Origin: Sporomusaceae bacterium
Lineage (GTDB): Bacteria > Bacillota_C > Negativicutes > Sporomusales_B > UBA7701
Direction of reading: 5' to 3'
DNA: 63,531 bases
NCBI GenBank assembly: GCA_022839045.1
Contig: JALHDI010000009.1
Span: 1 to 63,531 of the forward strand
Each line of letters opens with the position of its first letter. Position 1 is the first letter of the stretch. A program made the translations under genes and the position numbers. Shown one piece after another: positions 1-7,112 of the stretch. A model generated the notes under the pieces. It was not told the origin of the DNA. It saw nothing but the letters and a program-made list of their open reading frames with translations, and did not search any database.

Positions 1-189
1 GCCGTTCTTGCCCAGCAGGTTGAAAAAGAAGGTGGAAATCTTGTTGTTGAGGATGCCCTTGTTGAGGATCGTCCCCTTCTTGACGCCGTTGAAAGCGGTA
101 GCGTCGTCCTTGAAATACACCAGATACCCGTCGGGGTTCTCGGTCACGTATACCTTTTTGGCTTTGCCTTCGTAAAGCATTTGGGCCAT
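1..189 (-). CDS. purC: SAICAR synthetase, N-terminal fragment
   Basis: Phosphoribosylaminoimidazole-succinocarboxamide synthase joins CAIR and aspartate using ATP, in cytoplasmic purine synthesis. Only the first 63 codons are visible because the gene runs off the left edge. The start [14 protein letters not shown] is the classic PurC N-terminus with the ATP-grasp-like first strands. The ATG at 189 follows a GGAGG ribosome site. It lies 20 bases downstream of purE and is probably in the same transcript as purE and the upstream permease. Confidence 0.95.
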   Translation of the reverse strand, partial: MAQMLYEGKAKKVYVTENPDGYLVYFKDDATAFNGVKKGTILNKGILNNKISTFFFNLLGKNG

Positions 190-209
190 CTTCCATTCCT
201 CCGTATAAA

Positions 210-701
210 TCATTTATTAAGACTGGCAGTCACCCTGGCGGCTTTCTGCTCGACCTCGGCGGCCATCGCCCGGCGGTAGGCGGCGAGTTTTTCCCGCAGC
301 GCCGGATCGGCGGTCCCCAGGATCTGCACGGCGAACAGCGCGGCGTTCTTCGCCCCGTTGATCGCCATCGTCGCCACCGGGATGCCGGCCGGCATCTGCA
401 CGATGCTCAGCAAGGCGTCCATCCCGCCCAGCGAAGTGCTGTTTACCGGCACGCCGATAACCGGCAGCGTGGTGAAGCTGGCGACGACGCCCGGCAGATG
501 GGCGGCGGCGCCCGCGGCGGCGATGAACACGCCGATGCCGCGGTCGGCGGCCGTTGCCACGAAATCGTGCACCTTCTGAGGGGTGCGGTGGGCGGAAGCC
601 ACCACCACCTCGGCGGCCACCCCGAACTCTTCCAGCGTCGTGAGCGCCGGCTCCAGCACCGGCAGGTCGGAATCGCTGCCCATGATTATCGCTACTTTCA
701 T
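210..701 (-). CDS. purE: N5-carboxyaminoimidazole ribonucleotide mutase
   Basis: Class I PurE moves the carboxyl group of N5-CAIR to C4, giving CAIR, the substrate of PurC. The 163-residue length is normal for the family. GSDSD is at residues 8-12 and SAHRTP, with the catalytic histidine, at 36-41; the glycine-rich core loop [11 protein letters not shown] also matches. It sits between the purine permease upstream and purC downstream on the same strand with short gaps, so the purine riboswitch farther upstream probably controls it. A class II (direct carboxylase) enzyme is less likely. Confidence 0.96.
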   Translation of the reverse strand: MKVAIIMGSDSDLPVLEPALTTLEEFGVAAEVVVASAHRTPQKVHDFVATAADRGIGVFIAAAGAAAHLPGVVASFTTLPVIGVPVNSTSLGGMDALLSIVQMPAGIPVATMAINGAKNAALFAVQILGTADPALREKLAAYRRAMAAEVEQKAARVTASLNK

Positions 702-735
702 GCTACTCCCCCTTAATATCGCTGACCCGGCCGGC

Positions 736-2106
736 CTAGCCGGCCAGGAAGACGAACCTTATCACGACAAGCGCCGCCATCACGTACACGATCCAGTGGA
801 CCTCGCGGCCGCGTCCCGTCGCCAGCTTGAGCAGCGGGTAAAAGACCAGGCCGGCGGAAATGCCGTTGGCGATGCTGTATGTAAAGGGCATCAGCGTGAT
901 GGTCAGAAACGCCGGCAGCCCCTCGCTCAGATCGGCGAAATCGATGTGGCGCGCCCCCTCCATCATCATCGCGCCGACGATGATCAGGGCCGGGGCGGTA
1001 GCCGCGTCGGGGATCAGGCCGGCCAGCGGCGTGAAGAACAGCGCCAGCAGGAAGAGCAGGCCGCAGGTCACGGCCGTCAGGCCGGTGCGGCCGCCGACGC
1101 CGATGCCGGCGGCGCTCTCGATATACGAAGTGAGCGTGCTCGTGCCGAGAAGAGCGCCGAGGCTGACGCCGGTGGCGTCCACCAGCATCGCCCTGCCTAT
1201 GCCGGGAAAGCGGCCGTGCTTGTCCATCAGCCCGGCCTTGGTGGCCGTCCCGACCAGCGTTCCCATCGTATCGAACAGCTCCACGAAGGTGAAGGTGAAA
1301 ATGATCGTCGCCAGCCCCATATTGAGGGCTCCCCAAATATCGAGGGCCAAGAAGGCGTTGCGGCTGAAATCCGGCACCGCCGCCGGGCTGAAACCGGGCG
1401 GCACCTCAACCACCCCGGCCAGGATCGCCAGGACGGTGGTCGTCACGATGCCGGCGAGGATAGCGCCCCTCATCTTCCGGGCCGTCAGCACGCCGATGAG
1501 CAGCAGGCCGAACACCGCCAGCAGCACCCGCGGCTCCGCCAGGCTGCCCAGCTCGATCATCGTCTCGAAATGGGCGGGCGTGGCGTTGCCCTTCGCGGCC
1601 ACAAGCTTCTCCAGCGTCGGCGGGACGAGCGACAGCCTGATCGTCATCAGGCCGGACAGCTTCAGCCCGATGATGGTGATGAACAGCCCGATGCCGGCCG
1701 TGATGGCGTACTTCAGCGAGGCCGGGATTCCTTCAACCAGCAGTTGGCGGACGCGGGTCACGGTCAGGGCGATAAAGATCAGCCCGGAGATGAACACCGC
1801 CCCCAGCGCCGTCTGCCACGGCACCCCCATGCCGATGACGACCGTGAAAGCGTAGAAAGCGCTCAACCCCATCCCCGGAGCCAGAGCTATCGGGTAATTG
1901 ACGAACACCCCCATCATGATCGTCACCAGTCCGGCGCCGATGGCGGTCGCCAGCAGCACGGCGTTCCTGTCCATGCCCGCCGACCCCAGCACACTGGGAT
2001 TGACGAACAGAATATACGCCATCGTCATAAAGGTGGTCACGCCCGCCAGCACCTCGGTCCTGACGTCGGTCCCGCGTTCGCGCAGGCGAAACAGTCTCTC
2101 CAGCAT
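736..2106 (-). CDS. NCS2 family purine (guanine/hypoxanthine/adenine) permease
   Basis: Membrane carrier importing purine bases by proton symport, of the AzgA/PbuG/PbuO branch. The start MLERLFRLRERGTDVRTEV and the following GVTTFMTMAYILFVNP are the family signature, and 12 or more hydrophobic segments follow in about 456 residues. I prefer the internal ATG at 2106 because it matches homologue N-termini and is preceded by an AGGTGAGG stretch; an ATG at 2142 would add 12 residues. It is the first gene after a terminator-containing purine-type riboswitch and probably leads a permease-purE-purC operon. The exact base transported cannot be read from the sequence. Confidence 0.9.
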   Translation of the reverse strand: MLERLFRLRERGTDVRTEVLAGVTTFMTMAYILFVNPSVLGSAGMDRNAVLLATAIGAGLVTIMMGVFVNYPIALAPGMGLSAFYAFTVVIGMGVPWQTALGAVFISGLIFIALTVTRVRQLLVEGIPASLKYAITAGIGLFITIIGLKLSGLMTIRLSLVPPTLEKLVAAKGNATPAHFETMIELGSLAEPRVLLAVFGLLLIGVLTARKMRGAILAGIVTTTVLAILAGVVEVPPGFSPAAVPDFSRNAFLALDIWGALNMGLATIIFTFTFVELFDTMGTLVGTATKAGLMDKHGRFPGIGRAMLVDATGVSLGALLGTSTLTSYIESAAGIGVGGRTGLTAVTCGLLFLLALFFTPLAGLIPDAATAPALIIVGAMMMEGARHIDFADLSEGLPAFLTITLMPFTYSIANGISAGLVFYPLLKLATGRGREVHWIVYVMAALVVIRFVFLAG

Positions 2107-2234
2107 ATCCTCACCTGTCCATTCTGCTAGACTGTTTCCCATTATACCCGTAGCGCCGTTTTTTACTCACCCGCCGGGCAAGACCGGGCTGTGAGGCGTT
2201 ATTCCGCCACATCACGAGACCGGAGAAAACAAAT

Positions 2235-2290
2235 AAACCCGGCGGGGGAATTTCCATCTCGTAATGAGCGAAACCTCCCCGCCCGGGTTT
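2235..2290 (-). terminator. Rho-independent terminator of the purine riboswitch
   Basis: On the minus strand an AACCCGGGCGGGG arm pairs with a CCCCGCCGGGTT arm (forward 2236-2290 region) and is followed by ATTTGTTTT. The first arm overlaps the conserved 3' end of the ykkC-type aptamer (GGGATAAAAACCCGGG), so ligand binding would compete with terminator formation. That is the geometry of an ON switch for the permease-purE-purC transcript. Confidence 0.8.
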
Positions 2291-2395
2291 TTATCCCTCC
2301 GGTGTAGCGTCACCGAGTGGCGCCTGTACCACTCGGTCCAGGCCAAGCCTAGAAACATTTGGGCCATATCCCCAAAATTATACGAGCTATTCATC
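2270..2395 (-). promoter_or_regulatory. ykkC-family (PRPP-type) riboswitch with a guanine-aptamer-like 5' half
   Basis: Read on the minus strand, the leader carries CTGGACCGAG (2332-2341) and ACACCGGAGGGATAAAA (2289-2305), which match the conserved blocks of the ykkC motif (guanidine-I/ppGpp/PRPP riboswitches). With a purine operon downstream, the PRPP subtype is most plausible. Immediately 5' lie TATAAT, a perfect TTTGGG/CCCAAA stem closing the loop GATATGG (2364-2370), and TGTTTCTA (2350-2357). These equal P2, L2 and J2/3 of the guanine aptamer, but the expected L3 loop and P1 closing strand are not seen. It could be a tandem guanine-PRPP switch with a degenerate or merged guanine part. Confidence 0.75.
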
Positions 2396-2406
2396 TGTCC
2401 ATATCC

Positions 2407-2436
2407 ATTTTACCGCCGGCACCGGGGCAGTGTCAA
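2407..2436 (-). promoter_or_regulatory. Sigma-A promoter of the purine operon
   Basis: On the minus strand TTGACA (2436-2431) and TAAAAT (2412-2407) are separated by 18 bases. The predicted start of transcription is near 2400, just upstream of the riboswitch. Confidence 0.8.
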
Positions 2437-2492
2437 CGAAAAAGTGAACCTTTTCCCCTTTCGCGGTCAAAACGTTCGCTTCTTCGACACCC

Positions 2493-3314
2493 CTATCGCA
2501 GCAGCATATCGGTCACCGACAGCACGATCTCGATGGCGATCAGGACGATCACCGCCCACTCCAGCCGGTTGCCGCGCTTGGCGTGGGCTAGTCCCGCGAA
2601 CACCGTCGTGATGTCCATCAGCGCCTCCGTCTTGTGGCGGATGCTCTCGTAGCGGTCCGCCAACTCAAACAGCGCCCCCAGCTCGTCGTAAAGCGCCCCC
2701 GCCCCCTCGTTCACCCAGGTGACATCCGGCTTGTCGAGCAGCATGATATACGACAGCGTGCTCAAGCGGAAGCCGAGGATGCGCGCCGACATCCGGGCCA
2801 ACTGCTCGTCCGACATCGTCAGCCGTCCCTGCCCCAAGAGCGCCACGACATCCTCGATCTCGTCCAGCAGGGCGTTCGTTCCGGACTCCGTCCGCTCCAG
2901 CGCCACCGACTTCGCCAGCACGGTCGCCACCATCTCCCGCTGGTACCCCTCCTCCCGCGGCACCACCAGGCAGTCGTTGTTGACCGACGGCTCCTCCTCG
3001 CCCGAGACCTCGATACGGTAATCGTCGGTGTGAGCCAGGCCGCCCACATCCGCCAGGCCGCTCTCCACCTGCCCGAGATAACGGATCACATCCATCATCT
3101 CGTGGTGCTGGCAGTTCACGAACACCATCGAACCGAACGAAAAAATATGCACCGCTTTGCCGGCCGGCTCCGGCACCACGCCCTTGAGGGCGCTCTCGCC
3201 GAGAGCCAGCGAATCCTCCCACCGGTACTTGCGGCGGATGCCGAAATGGGCGGCGACGGCGTTGAGGCCGATCTCGCTCGTCAGCGCCGCCGCCTTGAAT
3301 TGGGCGGTTGCCAT
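2493..3314 (-). CDS. RMD1/YagE (DUF155) family membrane-tethered protein
   Basis: 273 residues. It matches the RMD1/DUF155 family: an alpha/beta body containing a hydrophobic VHIFSFGSMVFVNC core, the WVNEGAGALYDELGALFELADRYE region and one C-terminal membrane helix (about residues 250-270). The yeast members are linked to meiotic nuclear division and mitochondrial translation; the bacterial role is unknown. It begins 13 bases downstream of speD on the same strand, so the two are probably co-transcribed. No catalytic residues can be assigned. Confidence 0.8.
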   Translation of the reverse strand: MATAQFKAAALTSEIGLNAVAAHFGIRRKYRWEDSLALGESALKGVVPEPAGKAVHIFSFGSMVFVNCQHHEMMDVIRYLGQVESGLADVGGLAHTDDYRIEVSGEEEPSVNNDCLVVPREEGYQREMVATVLAKSVALERTESGTNALLDEIEDVVALLGQGRLTMSDEQLARMSARILGFRLSTLSYIMLLDKPDVTWVNEGAGALYDELGALFELADRYESIRHKTEALMDITTVFAGLAHAKRGNRLEWAVIVLIAIEIVLSVTDMLLR

Positions 3315-3327
3315 CTCGCCACCCCCG

Positions 3328-4146
3328 CTACACCTTAGGGATATTCCGGCCGTAGAAAATCTCCGCCATCTCCCGCTTCAGGCGCTGCTTGATCTTCTTC
3401 TTCTCGCCCGGCGGCAGCTCTTTCTTCGCCGTGCCGAACAAATAATTGTCAAGATCGAACTCCTTGAGAATCATCTTGGTATGAAAAATATTCTCCTGAT
3501 AAACGTTCACATCGATCATGTTATAGCGATCGCGGCTCTCCTTGCCGATGTAATTCTGGATGGAATTTATCCGGTGATCGATGAAATACTTCTTGCCGGT
3601 CACGTCGCGGGTAAACCCCCGCACCCGGTAATCAATGCTCGCGATATCCGAATTGAAGCTGCCCAGCAGGAAATTGAGCGCCTTCAGAGGCGAAATCTCC
3701 CCGCACGTCGAAACGTCGATATCGGCCCGGAAAGTGCTGATCCCCTTGTCGGGATGGCTTTCCGGATAAGTATGCACCGTAATATGGCTCTTGTCGAGGT
3801 GGGCGACCACCGCCTCGGCGCTCGTCACCTCCGGGGCGGCCGCGTTCACCTGGGCAAAAGCGTCGCCCTCCTTGCCCTCGGAAATCAGCATCGTCACACT
3901 CGCCCCCTGCGGCTCGTAATCCTGTTGGGCGACATTGAGGATATTCGCGCCGATGATGCCGGCCACCGCCGACAAAATGGCCGTCAGGCGGGCGGCGCTG
4001 TACTCCTCGTCGATATAAGCGATATACTCGCGGCGGTGCTGCGGGCTGGTCGCGTAACAGATATCGTACATATTGAAGCTCAGCGTCTTGGTCAGGTTAT
4101 TGAACCCGTAAAGCTGCAGCTTCTTCTTCAGCGCCTTCACATCCAT
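3328..4146 (-). CDS. speD: S-adenosylmethionine decarboxylase proenzyme
   Basis: Produces decarboxylated SAM, the aminopropyl donor for spermidine. The 272 residues resemble the long E. coli-type (class 1A) enzyme rather than the short Bacillus type. The self-cleavage site is visible in [14 protein letters not shown]: cleavage between Lys119 and Ser120 would generate the pyruvoyl group. Cys/His residues of the core and the C-terminal [20 protein letters not shown] tail also fit. No spermidine synthase gene is adjacent; the downstream neighbour is the RMD1-family gene. Confidence 0.95.
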   Translation of the reverse strand: MDVKALKKKLQLYGFNNLTKTLSFNMYDICYATSPQHRREYIAYIDEEYSAARLTAILSAVAGIIGANILNVAQQDYEPQGASVTMLISEGKEGDAFAQVNAAAPEVTSAEAVVAHLDKSHITVHTYPESHPDKGISTFRADIDVSTCGEISPLKALNFLLGSFNSDIASIDYRVRGFTRDVTGKKYFIDHRINSIQNYIGKESRDRYNMIDVNVYQENIFHTKMILKEFDLDNYLFGTAKKELPPGEKKKIKQRLKREMAEIFYGRNIPKV

Positions 4147-4158
4147 GGTCGCAAAACC

Positions 4159-4183
4159 AAGCCCCGGAGCGCATCCGGGGCTT
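4159..4183 (-). terminator. Terminator between the small ORF pair and speD
   Basis: AAGCCCCGGA (4159-4168) and TCCGGGGCTT (4174-4183) form a perfect 10-bp stem with a 5-base loop. On the minus strand it is followed by GGTTTTGC. It lies just downstream of the small ORF ending at 4195. Confidence 0.7.
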
Positions 4184-4194
4184 CCGTCCTTCCG

Positions 4195-4326
4195 TCAGTC
4201 CTCGTAGCCGTCCCCGTCCGGGGCGTCGTCCCTTACCTCGTCTTCGGGCGCGATATCGGCGGTGGCGGTGATAATCTGGGCCAGCGGCACACTGGAGAAA
4301 TAGCCGCCGACAAGCCTCTTCTTCAC
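4195..4326 (-). CDS. Small acidic-tailed hypothetical protein (43 residues)
   Basis: Predicted from a GTG start at 4326 with a strong GGAGGGGG ribosome site. The product begins VKKRLVGGYFSS and ends in an acidic stretch EDEVRDDAPDGDGYED. The GTGA start overlaps the stop codon of the upstream 68-residue ORF by 4 bases, which implies translational coupling. No function is recognised. It may be a short spore-former-specific protein, since small uncharacterised proteins of this kind are common in such genomes, but that is a guess. Confidence 0.5.
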   Translation of the reverse strand: MKKRLVGGYFSSVPLAQIITATADIAPEDEVRDDAPDGDGYED

Positions 4327-4529
4327 GCCGGACCCCCTCCTCGCCTTTCGTCTTCCTTGCCCTGGGAGATGTCGTCCAGGCCGCTCATGCAAGCGGCGCG
4401 GAAAGAATGCTCGTTGGCGACGTCCCCGGAAACGATCGACCGGTCGATCTGCTCGCGCGACGCCGCGTTATCGCCGGCGCTCATCGCGTACTCCGACGCG
4501 AACGCCTCGCTGTCCGTCTTTTTCCGCAT
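4323..4529 (-). CDS. Small hypothetical protein (68 residues)
   Basis: ATG at 4529 follows CCAGGAGGTGGG, a near-perfect ribosome site. The product starts MRKKTDSEAFASEYA, is polar and helix-prone, contains one cysteine and has no membrane segment. It overlaps the following 43-residue ORF by 4 bases. The family is not recognised. The ribosome site and coupling are the main evidence that it is translated. Confidence 0.5.
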   Translation of the reverse strand: MRKKTDSEAFASEYAMSAGDNAASREQIDRSIVSGDVANEHSFRAACMSGLDDISQGKEDERRGGGPA

Positions 4530-4572
4530 CACTTCCCACCTCCTGGCGTTAGTCTGCCCCAAACAGGGCAAA

Positions 4573-4604
4573 AAAAAATCCCCCGGCCTACACCGAGGGA
4601 TACT
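4573..4604 (-). terminator. Terminator of the CNNM/CBS gene
   Basis: On the minus strand CCCTCGG...CCGGGGG forms an imperfect stem directly followed by nine T residues. It overlaps the last codons of the gene ending at 4588. Confidence 0.6.
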
Positions 4605-5931
4605 CAACAACACCGTTCTCATTTTCAGGCGGCAAAACCGCCACAAGCACCTTATCAACCCGCGTGCGGTCCATGTCCATCACCTCGAACCGGTACCCGC
4701 CCCACGCGAAGCTATCCCCCGCCTGGGGAATATCGCCGAGAAAAGAAATCACGAACCCTCCCAGCGTCTGATAGCCGGCCCGTTCCTCCTCCGGCAGCTC
4801 GCCGAAGGCGAACAGCTCCTTGAAATCCTCGATATCCATCATCCCGTCCAGCAGCCACGACCCGTCCTCCCGGCGGACCGCCTCCTCGCCATTCGCTTCG
4901 TCGCCCAGCGCGATCTCGCCCACGATATGCTCCATGATATCGTTGAGCGTCACCAGGCCGTCGATGCCGCCGAACTCGTCGATAACGAGCGCGATCGTCA
5001 TCTTCTCCTCCTTGAACGCCTCCAGCATCTTCAGCGCCGGCATGCTGCGCGGCACATAAATCGGCTCGCGGGCCGAATGCTCGAGATCGAGCTCCTTGCC
5101 GGCCACATGGTCGGCCAGCAGATCCTTCGTGAACACCACGCCCACGATCTCGTCGAGGCTGCCCCGGGCCACCGGAAAACACGAATGACGCCCCTCGGCG
5201 ATGATATTCAGATTCTGGTGCGCCGAATCCTCGAGATCGAGCCACTCGATCTGCACCCGGGGGGTCATCAGCGCCCCGGCCCGCATATCGCTCAGCTGGA
5301 AGATATTCTCCACCATCTCCCGCTCGCTCTCCTCGAAAACCCCGTGCTGCGCCCCCTGACCGATCATCACCTTGACCTCTTCCTCCGTCACCGGCGGCTC
5401 GTCCGGCGGCTTGGCGCGGAGCGCGGCCAGCACGAAGCGCGTCGAAAAACTCAGCAGCCGCACCAGCGGACGGTTGATCAGCACAAACACGCCTATCGGC
5501 CTCGCCACGAACGCGGCGATCGGCTCGGGATTGTTGAGGGCGATCCGTTTCGGCACCAGCTCGCCGACGACCAGCGAAACATAAGTTATCCCGGCCACCA
5601 CCAGCCCCAGGCTCACCGAATCGGCGAAACTGGCCAGCGCCGGCACCTCTTTCAGCCAGGCAGCCACATAGCCCGAAAGAGTCGCGCCGCCGAAAGCGCC
5701 GGTGAGGATACCGATCAAAGTGATGCCCACCTGAATGGCCGACAGCATATCCGTCGGCTCCTCGGCCAGCCGCAGCGCCCTGGCTGCCCCGCGGTCGCCC
5801 TGGGAAGCCATATGCTCCAGCCGCCCCGACCGCGAAGAAACGATCGCCATCTCGGCGAGGGCGAAAATACCGTTGGCGACGATCAGCAGGAAAATTATCC
5901 CGAGCTCCGTACTTATTGAAGGCGTGTCCAA
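4588..5931 (-). CDS. Hemolysin-family CNNM/CBS domain protein (YhdP/CorC-HlyC type)
   Basis: 447 residues with three N-terminal membrane helices in a CNNM (DUF21) domain (about 1-200), a CBS pair (about 215-335, including MTPRVQIEWLDL) and a C-terminal CorC_HlyC domain (about 355-435). Family members export or sense Mg2+ in the cytoplasmic membrane; the old haemolysin name does not describe the function. The likely start is TTG at 5931 after AAAGGT. An extended -10 (TGCTATAAT, forward 5976-5981) lies about 45 bases upstream. The gene is monocistronic, ending in a U-rich terminator. Confidence 0.85.
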   Translation of the reverse strand: MDTPSISTELGIIFLLIVANGIFALAEMAIVSSRSGRLEHMASQGDRGAARALRLAEEPTDMLSAIQVGITLIGILTGAFGGATLSGYVAAWLKEVPALASFADSVSLGLVVAGITYVSLVVGELVPKRIALNNPEPIAAFVARPIGVFVLINRPLVRLLSFSTRFVLAALRAKPPDEPPVTEEEVKVMIGQGAQHGVFEESEREMVENIFQLSDMRAGALMTPRVQIEWLDLEDSAHQNLNIIAEGRHSCFPVARGSLDEIVGVVFTKDLLADHVAGKELDLEHSAREPIYVPRSMPALKMLEAFKEEKMTIALVIDEFGGIDGLVTLNDIMEHIVGEIALGDEANGEEAVRREDGSWLLDGMMDIEDFKELFAFGELPEEERAGYQTLGGFVISFLGDIPQAGDSFAWGGYRFEVMDMDRTRVDKVLVAVLPPENENGVVEYPSV

Positions 5932-5940
5932 ACCTTTATA

Positions 5941-6401
5941 ACACTCTCCTCGAAATTGACAACTTTTTAGCTATTATTATAGCATGCCCTGGCAACAAAA
6001 AGGAAACAGCCCGCAAGCACGGCGTACCCCACGCTGCCGCCCTCACACGGCAAATGCGGCCAGCCCCCCTGCCGGCCGGGCCCTAGCGCCCGATTTTGCC
6101 TTTTCTCGCCGCCCTTCGCCCCTCGCGCCCCGGCCGGCACGCAAAGGCGCAACCCCGCCTGCCCGCGGGGTTGCGCCTTTGCGCTCTCGTTTCCCTTCTC
6201 ACGCTCGTTTTGCCGATGTACTCTCGCTACCTTCATTAAACCACAAGCAAACGCCGCTTAAAATCGGACCAGAGCCTTAATTTCGCGGGTGTCCGGTCCT
6301 ATACCCCTCTCCCGTTCGTCCCGGTCGGCAGGAAAACCGCCCCGCCCTGTCGAATCCGGATACTATCTCCCCCAACTCGTCGCATGGATAGAGAGGGCCG
6401 A
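5941..6401. other. Intergenic stretch without a convincing gene
   Basis: Contains the divergent promoter zone of the CNNM/CBS gene, a very strong hairpin (6141-6182) and a GC-rich leader before the PilZ gene. Short open frames here have no ribosome sites or recognisable products, and I do not call them. Confidence 0.6.
6141..6182. repeat. Perfect 18-bp inverted repeat (hairpin)
   Basis: GCAAAGGCGCAACCCCGC (6141-6158) pairs without mismatch with 6165-6182 around a 6-base loop (CTGCCC). No T-run follows on either strand, so it is not a standard terminator. It lies between divergent genes. Confidence 0.8.
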
Positions 6402-7058
6402 ATGAAGAACTTTCACGTTACCCAGAAAATCGACATAATCGTCGAAAACCCCGACTCAAAGCAGCGTCACATCTACTCCAGCCGCATCGAGGACATCGGC
6501 GAACACTCCATGGTCATCGCCGCTCCGTACCGGCGGGGCGCGTTCCTTCCCCCGTGGCCGGGCCGCAGGCTAAGCATCCGCCTCGCCGCCGACAGTTGCG
6601 CCTACCTCTTCAGCGCCACCCTCATCCGTACCGTTGAAGACCCCATTCCCCTCTGGATAATCTCCCCGCCCGCCGACCTCAAAAAAATCCAGATGCGTTC
6701 CTACGTTCGCATCCACGACGCCCTCGACGTCAAGCTAGAGCTCGTTGAAGAAGAAGGCGACAACCGCGTCATCGCCACCCTCACCAAAGACATCAGCGCC
6801 GGCGGCCTCAGGGTAGCCTTGAGCAAGCCGCTTGCGGCCGGCACGAAACTCAAAATCACCCTGCCCCTCCCCGGCGTCGGCACCCTCGAAACGATGGGCG
6901 AAGTCATCCGCGACATCCCCCCCGAAGAACCGGGCGACAGGCACGCCGCCGCCATCGAATTCAAGGACATCAAAGAGCGCGACCGCGGCGAAATCGTCAA
7001 ATACATCTTCAAGAAACAGGTCGAGCGGCGCAAAAAAGAACAGGAACTATTCAAATAG
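6402..7058 (+). CDS. PilZ domain protein, YcgR/YpfA-like c-di-GMP receptor
   Basis: 218 residues from the ATG at 6402 (site GAGAGGG; an ATG at 6384 is possible but lacks a good site). The N-terminal beta domain (about 1-95) resembles the YcgR_2/PilZN domain of flagellar brakes. The C-terminal PilZ domain starts with the RxxxR motif (Arg99-Arg103 in QMRSYVR) followed by DxSxxG (Asp131, Ser133, Gly136). Both c-di-GMP-binding motifs are intact, so it should bind the nucleotide and may slow motility or act on another effector. No flagellar genes are adjacent. It is the only long plus-strand gene in this part of the window. Confidence 0.88.
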   Translation: MKNFHVTQKIDIIVENPDSKQRHIYSSRIEDIGEHSMVIAAPYRRGAFLPPWPGRRLSIRLAADSCAYLFSATLIRTVEDPIPLWIISPPADLKKIQMRSYVRIHDALDVKLELVEEEGDNRVIATLTKDISAGGLRVALSKPLAAGTKLKITLPLPGVGTLETMGEVIRDIPPEEPGDRHAAAIEFKDIKERDRGEIVKYIFKKQVERRKKEQELFK

Positions 7059-7072
7059 CCCCCCGCACGATA

Positions 7073-7098
7073 AAAGCCCCGGCTTATACCGGGGCTTT
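7073..7098. terminator. Bidirectional terminator between PilZ and kinase genes
   Basis: AAAGCCCCGG (7073-7082) and CCGGGGCTTT (7089-7098) form a perfect 10-bp stem around CTTATA, with A/T-rich flanks on both sides. It separates two convergent genes. Confidence 0.8.
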
Positions 7099-7112
7099 CT
7101 TCATTCCTGCCC

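Noticed and set aside
583..2130. Long plus-strand open frame of 515 codons
   Set aside because: It is antisense to the NCS2 permease, low-complexity (His/Gln/Arg/Asp-rich), and has no ribosome site. GC-rich genes often leave such open antisense frames.
3157..5919. Plus-strand open frame of 920 codons
   Set aside because: Antisense shadow of the RMD1, speD and CNNM/CBS genes, which have recognisable domains and good starts.
5967..6280. Short frames on both strands around 6 kb
   Set aside because: No ribosome sites, arginine/proline-rich compositional frames, and they cover a strong hairpin; not supported as genes.
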